Origin: JBJXGF01 sp046153015
GTDB taxonomy: Bacteria > Actinomycetota > Acidimicrobiia > Acidimicrobiales > CAIXPF01
Assembly: GCA_046153015.1 (NCBI GenBank)
Contig: JBJXGF010000182.1
Span: 1 to 9,707, forward strand
Direction: 5' to 3'
Length of the DNA: 9,707 nucleotides
In this document: positions 1 through 3,947 of the stretch, piece by piece
Position numbering within the stretch: the first letter of the stretch is position 1
Layout of the letters: every line of letters begins with the position of its first letter
Notes under the pieces: generated by a model
Told to the model about the DNA's origin: nothing
What the model saw: the letters and a program-made list of their open reading frames with translations, nothing else
Database searches by the model: none
Position numbers and translations under genes: made by a program

Positions 1-22
1 GCCGAATCGATATCGATTCGGC
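1..22. repeat. Perfect 22-bp palindrome at the window edge
   Basis: The first 22 bases are a perfect palindrome: each half is the 11-mer GCCGAATCGAT or its complement, centred on a GATATC. It may extend past the left edge, which cannot be seen. As RNA it would form a 9-bp stem with a 4-nt loop, so it could be a bidirectional terminator or an operator for a gene to the left. Its half-site recurs at 113-124, 131-143 and 9613-9623, which suggests a recognised motif or a dispersed repeat. The palindrome is directly seen; the role is unknown. Confidence 0.7.
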
Positions 23-60
23 GCGACGCATCGCAGAACGAGTATCGGGGCTGGCGGCCT

Positions 61-75
61 GCCCAGGGCCTGGGC
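61..75. terminator. GC-rich hairpin downstream of pckG, possible terminator
   Basis: GCCCAG (61-66) and CTGGGC (70-75) form a perfect 6-bp stem with a 3-nt loop. It lies about 75 nt past the pckG stop codon in the direction of pckG transcription. No T-run follows on either strand. That is common for terminators in GC-rich actinobacteria but makes the call weak. Confidence 0.3.
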
Positions 76-94
76 CAGCAGCGCCGGGCGTGGA

Positions 95-148
95 GCGCGC
101 CGAAGCTCAGGGGCGCGCCGAATCCAGCAGGCGCGCCGAATCGGGTGG
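95..148. repeat. Three direct repeats with an 18-bp period
   Basis: The 10-mer GCGCGCCGAA starts at 95, 113 and 131, exactly 18 bp apart. Copies two and three continue with TC, so GGCGCGCCGAATC is shared at 112-124 and 130-142. The 8 bases between copies are mostly not conserved. The array ends one base before the pckG stop codon, so it lies in the pckG 3' untranslated region. The third copy is the exact reverse complement of 14-25 over 12 bp (132-143), so transcript pairing between the array and the edge palindrome is possible. The role is unknown. Confidence 0.65.
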
Positions 149-149
149 G

Positions 150-1946
150 TCAGGCGCTCAGGCGGCGTTCGAGGTCGGCGAGCTGCTCGCGCAGCGCGGC
201 GGGCAGCCGTTCGCCGATCGAGTCGAAGTGCGCCTCGATCTGGGGCAGCTCCGAGCGCCAGGCGTCGGCGTCGACGGCGAGCAGCTCCTCGAGCACCCCG
301 GCGGGCAGATCGAGGCCCGTGGTGTCGAGCGCGTCCGGCGCCGGCACGTTGCCGATCGCCGTTTCCCGCGCCTGCGCCGTCCCGGCCATCCGCTCCACGA
401 CCCACTTCAGCACGCGGCTGTTGTCGCCGAAACCCGGCCACAGGAACGAGCCGTCGGCGCCGCGGCGGAACCAGTTCACCCAGTAGAGCCGGGGCAGCTT
501 GTCGGCCCCCGACATCTCGCCGATGCGCAGCCAGTGGGCGAAGTAGTCGCCCATGTTGTAGCCGGCGAAGGGCAGCATCGCGAACGGGTCGAAGCGCAGC
601 TCGCCGACCGTGCCGGCGGCGGCGGCGGTCTTCTCCGACGACATGATCGAACCGAGGAAGACCCCGTGGCGCCAATCCCGCGCCTCGGTCACGAGGGGCA
701 CGTTGGTGGCCCGCCGGCCGCCGAAGAGGATGGCCGAGATCGGCACGCCCCGCGGGTCCTCCCATTCGGCGGCCATCGACGGGCACTGGCGGGCCGGAGC
801 GGTGAACCGGGCGTTCGGATGCGCCGCCGGGGTGTCGGACTCGGGCGTCCAGGGCTGGCCGCGCCAGTCGGTGAGCCGCGCCGGCTTGTCCTCGGTCATG
901 TCCTCCCACCACACGTCGCCGTCGTCGGTGGCGGCCACGTTGGTGAAGATGCAGTTGCCCCACAACGTGTGCATCGCGTTGGGGTTGGTCCGCAGCGAGG
1001 TGCCGGGGGCCACGCCGAAGAAGCCGGCCTCCGGGTTGATGGCGTAGAGCCGCCCGTCCTCGCCGAACTTCATCCAGGCGATGTCGTCGCCGACCGTCTC
1101 GACCTTCCAGCCGGGCAGCGTGGGGATCAGCATCGCCATGTTGGTCTTGCCGCAGGCCGAGGGGAACGCGGCGGCGATGTAGCGCTTCTCCCGGCCGGGC
1201 GGCGTGATGCCGAGGATCAGCATGTGCTCGGCCAGCCAGCCGCCGTCACGCGCCATCGTCGACGCGATCCGCAGCGCGAAGCACTTCTTGCCGAGCAGGG
1301 CGTTGCCGCCGTAGCCGGACCCGTAGCTCCAGATCTCGCGCGTCTCGGGGAAGTGCACGATGTACTTGTTGTCGGCGTCGCAGGGCCACGCCTCATCGGC
1401 CTCTCCGGGCTCGAGGGGGTGGCCCACCGAGTGGAGGCAGGGCACGAACTCGCCCTTCGAGTCGAGCACGTCGAGCGCGCCCTTACCCATCCGGGTCATG
1501 ATCCGCATGCTGGCCGCCACGTAGGCCGAGTCGGTGAGCTGCACGCCGATGTGGGAGATGTGGGAGCCGAGCGGGCCCATCGAGAACGGCACCACGTACA
1601 TCGTGCGGCCCCGCATCGCGCCCTTGTAGAGCCGGAGCAGCTCGGCCCGCATCTCGGCCGGGTCACGCCAGTTGTTGGTGGGCCCGGCGTCGATCGCCCG
1701 TTCGCTGCAGATGAAGGTGCGGTCCTCGACCCGGGCGACGTCCCCTGGGTCGGAGAGCGCGAGGAAGCTGTTCGGCCGCTTCGCCTCGTTCAGCGCGGTG
1801 AACGTGCCGGCCTCGACGAGCAGCGCGCACAGCCGCTCGTACTCGGCCTCGGAGCCGTCGCACCATTCGACGGCGCTCGGCTGGAAGATCTCGGTCCAGT
1901 CCTTCACCCAGTCGAGGAGCTTCTTGTTGGTCGTGATCGCCGTCAT
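150..1946 (-). CDS. pckG: Phosphoenolpyruvate carboxykinase (GTP)
   Basis: GTP-dependent PEPCK, a cytosolic metal-dependent enzyme interconverting oxaloacetate + GTP with PEP + CO2 + GDP, at the entry to gluconeogenesis. The 598-residue product is full length for the GTP family. Visible landmarks are the GSGYGGN segment with Tyr212, metal ligands Lys221, His241 and Asp288 (in VGDDIAWM), the kinase P-loop FPSACGKTN at 261-269 with the reactive Cys265 and Lys267, and the guanine-pocket aromatics Phe493, Phe501 and Phe506 in NWFRRGADGSFLWPGF. Residue roles are taken from the vertebrate enzyme by aligning motifs by eye. Two ATGs lie 6 nt apart (1952 and 1946). GGAG directly abuts the first and sits 6 nt before the second, so 1946 is chosen. 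No frameshift or missing motif was found. No clear -10 box is visible in the 114 nt upstream, so read-through from the upstream small gene is possible. Confidence 0.97.
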   Translation of the reverse strand: MTAITTNKKLLDWVKDWTEIFQPSAVEWCDGSEAEYERLCALLVEAGTFTALNEAKRPNSFLALSDPGDVARVEDRTFICSERAIDAGPTNNWRDPAEMRAELLRLYKGAMRGRTMYVVPFSMGPLGSHISHIGVQLTDSAYVAASMRIMTRMGKGALDVLDSKGEFVPCLHSVGHPLEPGEADEAWPCDADNKYIVHFPETREIWSYGSGYGGNALLGKKCFALRIASTMARDGGWLAEHMLILGITPPGREKRYIAAAFPSACGKTNMAMLIPTLPGWKVETVGDDIAWMKFGEDGRLYAINPEAGFFGVAPGTSLRTNPNAMHTLWGNCIFTNVAATDDGDVWWEDMTEDKPARLTDWRGQPWTPESDTPAAHPNARFTAPARQCPSMAAEWEDPRGVPISAILFGGRRATNVPLVTEARDWRHGVFLGSIMSSEKTAAAAGTVGELRFDPFAMLPFAGYNMGDYFAHWLRIGEMSGADKLPRLYWVNWFRRGADGSFLWPGFGDNSRVLKWVVERMAGTAQARETAIGNVPAPDALDTTGLDLPAGVLEELLAVDADAWRSELPQIEAHFDSIGERLPAALREQLADLERRLSA

Positions 1947-1952
1947 CCTCAT

Positions 1953-1956
1953 CTCC
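1953..1956 (-). promoter_or_regulatory. Shine-Dalgarno GGAG that decides the pckG start
   Basis: On the minus strand GGAG is followed immediately by ATG AGG ATG. Spacing is zero to the first ATG and 6 nt to the second, which favours initiation at 1946 and a protein beginning MTAITTNKK. Confidence 0.6.
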
Positions 1957-2024
1957 AGGCGCGGGTCAGCGGGGGAACGCTCGGACGAGGCCCGCGGCCG
2001 CCGCCGCTCGAGCCCGCTCCGCCA

Positions 2025-2054
2025 GCGAGGCCCCAGGGCGAAGGCGCCTCGCCC
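2025..2054 (-). terminator. Overlapping hairpins between the small CSD-like gene and pckG
   Basis: Two mutually exclusive perfect stems are present. One is GCGAGGC (2025-2031) with GCCTCGC (2046-2052). The other is GGGCGA (2036-2041) with TCGCCC (2049-2054). They begin about 7 nt beyond the stop codon of the minus-strand gene at 2061-2303. There is no T-tract. This could be a factor-independent terminator of the GC type, or structure in the pckG leader. The rest of the 114-nt gap (1947-2060) is nearly pure G+C and shows nothing else recognisable. Confidence 0.35.
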
Positions 2055-2060
2055 GCACGT

Positions 2061-2303
2061 TCAGCCCACGTCGTTCTCTAGGGGGAAGCCGGGCGTGCCC
2101 ATGTCGACCTCGGATCCCAGGCGGAGGCGGGTGGCCCGCCCGGCGCCGTCGAGCTCGAAGATCACGCGTTGGCCCTGGCGGAGCATGCGAAAGACCGAGC
2201 CGACCAGTGCGTCAGGCGAAAGGTCGTGCTCGGACATGTCGGTGTCGCGCACCACCACGCCCACCCGGGTGCCGGGGTCATACGACTTGATCACGCCTTG
2301 CAC
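2061..2303 (-). CDS. Small cold-shock-domain-like (OB-fold) protein, degenerate RNA-binding motifs
   Basis: An 80-residue protein starting at GTG, with AGGAG 6 nt upstream on the minus strand, which is a strong start. The overall pattern follows the cold-shock domain: MQGVIKSYDP at the N-terminus (CspA family MxGxVKWFN), a short central strand-turn-strand region, then LRQGQRVIFELDGAGRATRLRL, matching the family's LxEGQxVxFE...A..V end. The aromatic nucleic-acid-binding residues are largely gone: KWF is KSY, the KGFGFI RNP1 segment is RVGVVV, and the VFVH RNP2 segment is a polar DLSP-like stretch. Actinobacteria commonly carry such small degenerate CSD proteins. Canonical single-stranded RNA binding is therefore doubtful; a structural or protein-binding role is possible. 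It lies 76 nt downstream of the Hcp-like gene on the same strand. Family assignment is by eye. Confidence 0.7.
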   Translation of the reverse strand: MQGVIKSYDPGTRVGVVVRDTDMSEHDLSPDALVGSVFRMLRQGQRVIFELDGAGRATRLRLGSEVDMGTPGFPLENDVG

Positions 2304-2339
2304 TCGAGGCTCCTGTCGATCCCTTCACGCAGGTAGGAG

Positions 2340-2370
2340 AGGCTACCGGTCGCGTCGGCCCGCTGGGCAA
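2340..2370 (-). promoter_or_regulatory. Possible sigma70-type promoter for the CSD-like gene
   Basis: On the minus strand, TTGCCC (2365-2370) and TAGCCT (2340-2345) could be -35 and -10 boxes, with a rather long 19-bp spacer, about 40 nt before the GTG at 2303. The -10 overlaps a small inverted repeat, GGTAG (2332-2336) with CTACC (2343-2347). Weak matches in a GC-rich background; suggestive only. Confidence 0.3.
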
Positions 2371-2379
2371 CTTCCCCAC

Positions 2380-2850
2380 TCAGGAGGCCGGCGAATCCGC
2401 CGGCACGTCCCACGAGAACCAGTTCGTCTGGTCGAGGACGCTGCCGCGGTCGGCCCGGGCGGCGCCGAACCACACCTTGGCGAAGCGGAGCCGCACGGTC
2501 TCGACCAGCTCACCGAGCGGCGCGTCGGCCCGGGCGCTCACGGCGGCCACCGCCACGTCGCGCATGTCGACCACGACGCGCGGCTTCATCTGCCCCGTCG
2601 TGCGCACGAGGAGCCGCACCTGTGAGGTGGTGACGGCTCGGGAGAGCAGCGTGAGCAGCAGCGGGGTGGTCGAGTCGATGATCTTGGTGAACGTGAAGTC
2701 GCTGAACTCGGCCCGGCCGAGGCCCAGCTGCTCGCCGGGGCTGCGCCCGACCTCGAAGCTCCACGAGAGCACCGGGATGTGGTCGCGGGCATCGGGCGCG
2801 GTGGATTCGCCCACGATGCCGCTGAAGTCGAGGAACTGCTCGACCGCCAT
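2380..2850 (-). CDS. Orphan Hcp-family (type VI secretion tube-like) protein
   Basis: The 156-residue product matches the Hcp1 pattern almost throughout. FLDFSGIVGEST (residues 6-17) corresponds to the family's FLKxxGIxGES. IPVLSWSFEV (25-34) corresponds to IxVLSWSWGV. DFTFTKIIDSTTPLLL (51-66) corresponds to the LSFTKxxDKxSPxL segment. QVRLLVRTTG follows, then ETVRLRFAKVWF (117-128) for the L-N-FAKVxVEY strand, and a C-terminal NWFSWDV for the FGWD strand. Length is typical (about 150-170). Hcp proteins form hexameric rings that stack into a secretion or contractile-injection tube. No sheath, ClpV, VgrG, baseplate or membrane-complex gene lies in this window, so its role is unknown. The ATG at 2850 is chosen because GGGAGG sits 8 nt upstream and the protein then begins MAVEQFLDF, the usual Hcp start; an in-frame ATG at 2916 would add an unrelated tail. 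No signal peptide is visible. Confidence 0.8.
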   Translation of the reverse strand: MAVEQFLDFSGIVGESTAPDARDHIPVLSWSFEVGRSPGEQLGLGRAEFSDFTFTKIIDSTTPLLLTLLSRAVTTSQVRLLVRTTGQMKPRVVVDMRDVAVAAVSARADAPLGELVETVRLRFAKVWFGAARADRGSVLDQTNWFSWDVPADSPAS

Positions 2851-2858
2851 CCACCTAA

Positions 2859-2864
2859 CCTCCC
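2859..2864 (-). promoter_or_regulatory. Shine-Dalgarno GGGAGG that decides the Hcp-like start
   Basis: GGGAGG on the minus strand lies 8 nt before the ATG at 2850-2848. The further-upstream in-frame ATG at 2916 has no comparable site and would put the candidate promoter inside the gene. Confidence 0.75.
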
Positions 2865-2874
2865 GGTCCACGAC

Positions 2875-2891
2875 CGGTACAGAACGTACCG
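2875..2891 (-). promoter_or_regulatory. Inverted repeat over a candidate -10 box upstream of the Hcp-like gene
   Basis: CGGTAC and GTACCG are separated by 5 nt (AGAAC), a perfect 6-bp inverted repeat. On the minus strand TACGTT (2888-2883) fits the actinobacterial TANNNT -10 consensus. It would place transcription start near 2876, about 25 nt before the ATG and upstream of the Shine-Dalgarno site. No convincing -35 box is seen. The overlap of palindrome and -10 resembles a repressor operator. The repeat is seen; the regulatory role is inferred. Confidence 0.4.
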
Positions 2892-2946
2892 CCTGCGTCG
2901 GGACGCCTCGCGGCATTGCCCGCCGTCGCGCCCCGGAGCGGGCCCC

Positions 2947-2962
2947 TCGGGGATGACCCCGA
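2947..2962. repeat. 6-bp hairpin in the divergent intergenic region
   Basis: TCGGGG (2947-2952) and CCCCGA (2957-2962) form a perfect stem with an ATGA loop. The same hexamers recur at 3044-3049 (CCCCGA) and 3060-3065 (TCGGGG). The 299-bp gap 2851-3149 holds this, the inverted repeat at 2875-2891, the long-range repeat at 3058-3134 and the candidate promoter at 3078-3083. No further gene is recognised in it. Confidence 0.4.
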
Positions 2963-3057
2963 CCGCTCGGCCGGGGCCGTCTCAGCCCTCAGGCGGAGCC
3001 GATGCGTCGGGCGGGTCGTTCCGGAGGCGGAGCGAAGAACCATCCCCGATCGGACGA

Positions 3058-3134
3058 GGTCGGGGGCCGACCGCTCCTACTGTTTCCCCGGTCGGGCTGT
3101 CGCCGCCGACGCGGCCCGTCCCCCGCCCCCGACC
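3058..3134. repeat. 10-bp inverted repeat flanking the ABC-operon promoter region
   Basis: GGTCGGGGGC (3058-3067) and GCCCCCGACC (3125-3134) are exact reverse complements. The right arm ends 1 nt before the Shine-Dalgarno sequence of the ABC ATPase. The left arm can alternatively pair with CCCCGA at 3044-3049. If both arms are transcribed, this resembles competing leader stems that could mask the ribosome site. If transcription starts near 3090, the arms could only act as DNA sites. Chance pairing is not negligible in such GC-rich sequence. Confidence 0.35.
3078..3083 (+). promoter_or_regulatory. Candidate -10 box for the ABC exporter operon
   Basis: TACTGT fits TANNNT and lies in one of the few A/T-containing spots of the gap, in CTCCTACTGTTTCC. 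It would give a leader of about 60 nt before the GTG at 3150. No good -35 hexamer is found 16-19 bp upstream, so this is tentative. Confidence 0.3.
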
Positions 3135-3135
3135 C

Positions 3136-3141
3136 GGGAGG
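3136..3141 (+). promoter_or_regulatory. Shine-Dalgarno GGGAGG that decides the ABC ATPase start
   Basis: GGGAGG followed by 8 nt and then GTG at 3150. This favours the GTG over in-frame starts further upstream, such as 2916, which would add a Pro/Arg-rich tail and run across the promoter region. Confidence 0.75.
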
Positions 3142-3149
3142 TTCCCCCT

Positions 3150-3923
3150 GTGTCCGTTTCCGCCGACCAGCTCGACCAGCAGTCGCAGCCCTCGACCGGC
3201 GTGGCGGCCTCGGCCCGCCAGGCCACCAAGACCTACGGCCGCGGCGACGCCACGGTGGTGGCGCTCGACGGCGTCGACGTCGACTTCGAACGCGGCCGCT
3301 TCTCGGCGATCATGGGGCCGTCCGGCTCGGGCAAGTCCACGCTGATGCACTGCATGGCCGGCCTCGACGAGCTCACCTCCGGCCGGGTCTACATCGGCGG
3401 GGTGGACCTCTCGGAGCTCTCGGAGCGCAAGCTCACGGAGCTGCGACGCGACAACGTCGGCTTCATCTTCCAGGCCTACAACCTGGTGCCCACGCTCAAT
3501 GCCTGGGAGAACATCACGCTCCCGCAGGCCCTGGCCGGCCGCAAGCCGGACAAGGCGTGGGTCGACCAGGTGGTGCAGACCGTCGGCCTGGGCGACCGGC
3601 TCACCCACCGGCCATCGGAGCTGTCCGGCGGTCAGCAGCAGCGGGTCGCGGTGGCTCGCGCCCTGGCCAGCCGGCCGCAGATCATCTTCGCCGACGAGCC
3701 GACCGGCAACCTCGACTCCACCACCGGCGCCGAGATCCTGGCGTTCATGCGTCGGGCGGTGCGCGAGCTCGGCCAGACCATCGTGATGGTCACCCACGAC
3801 CCCGTCGCCGCCTCCTACGCCGACCGGGTCGTGTTCCTGAAGGACGGCCGCATCGTCGGCGAGCTGCTCCAGCCCACGCCCGAGGGTGTGCTCGACTGGA
3901 TGAAGCAGCTCGGCGGGCGCTGA
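3150..3923 (+). CDS. ABC transporter ATP-binding protein, MacB/LolD/FtsE type
   Basis: The 257-residue nucleotide-binding subunit powers the permease encoded next to it. All ABC landmarks are intact: Walker A GPSGSGKST at 56-64, Q-loop in GFIFQAYNLVP with Gln108, signature LSGGQQQR at 158-165, Walker B and D-loop IIFADEPTGNLDS at 179-190, and H-loop His216 in MVTHD. The ATVVALDGVDVDFERG lead-in and the PTGNLDS wording are typical of the MacB/LolD/FtsE group, which pairs with FtsX-type permeases rather than with importers. The first 20 residues are a polar, Gln/Ser-rich extension, probably disordered. The start is GTG with GGGAGG 8 nt upstream. The permease starts 24 nt after the stop, so the two are almost certainly cotranscribed. 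The substrate cannot be told from sequence. Confidence 0.95.
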   Translation: MSVSADQLDQQSQPSTGVAASARQATKTYGRGDATVVALDGVDVDFERGRFSAIMGPSGSGKSTLMHCMAGLDELTSGRVYIGGVDLSELSERKLTELRRDNVGFIFQAYNLVPTLNAWENITLPQALAGRKPDKAWVDQVVQTVGLGDRLTHRPSELSGGQQQRVAVARALASRPQIIFADEPTGNLDSTTGAEILAFMRRAVRELGQTIVMVTHDPVAASYADRVVFLKDGRIVGELLQPTPEGVLDWMKQLGGR

Positions 3924-3947
3924 GCGAAGCGGAAGGATTCCACACCC

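Noticed and set aside
90..2081. A 663-codon plus-strand open frame opposite pckG
   Set aside because: Composition is typical of a codon shadow, and the opposite strand encodes an intact PEPCK with all catalytic residues.
2851..2916. Upstream start at 2916 for the Hcp-like gene, adding 22 residues
   Set aside because: No ribosome site there, the added residues do not resemble Hcp, and the extension would cover the candidate promoter; the ATG at 2850 has GGGAGG at ideal spacing.
2916..3149. Upstream start at 2916 for the ABC ATPase, adding 78 residues
   Set aside because: The added stretch is Pro/Arg-rich and non-homologous and would overlap the divergent promoter region; GTG at 3150 has a strong Shine-Dalgarno.
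3921..3947. Short gap between ATPase and permease containing a GAGCGAAGCGGAAGG-like string, considered as a dispersed repeat
   Set aside because: Only one copy seen in the window and it supplies the permease ribosome site (GGAAGG), which is explanation enough.
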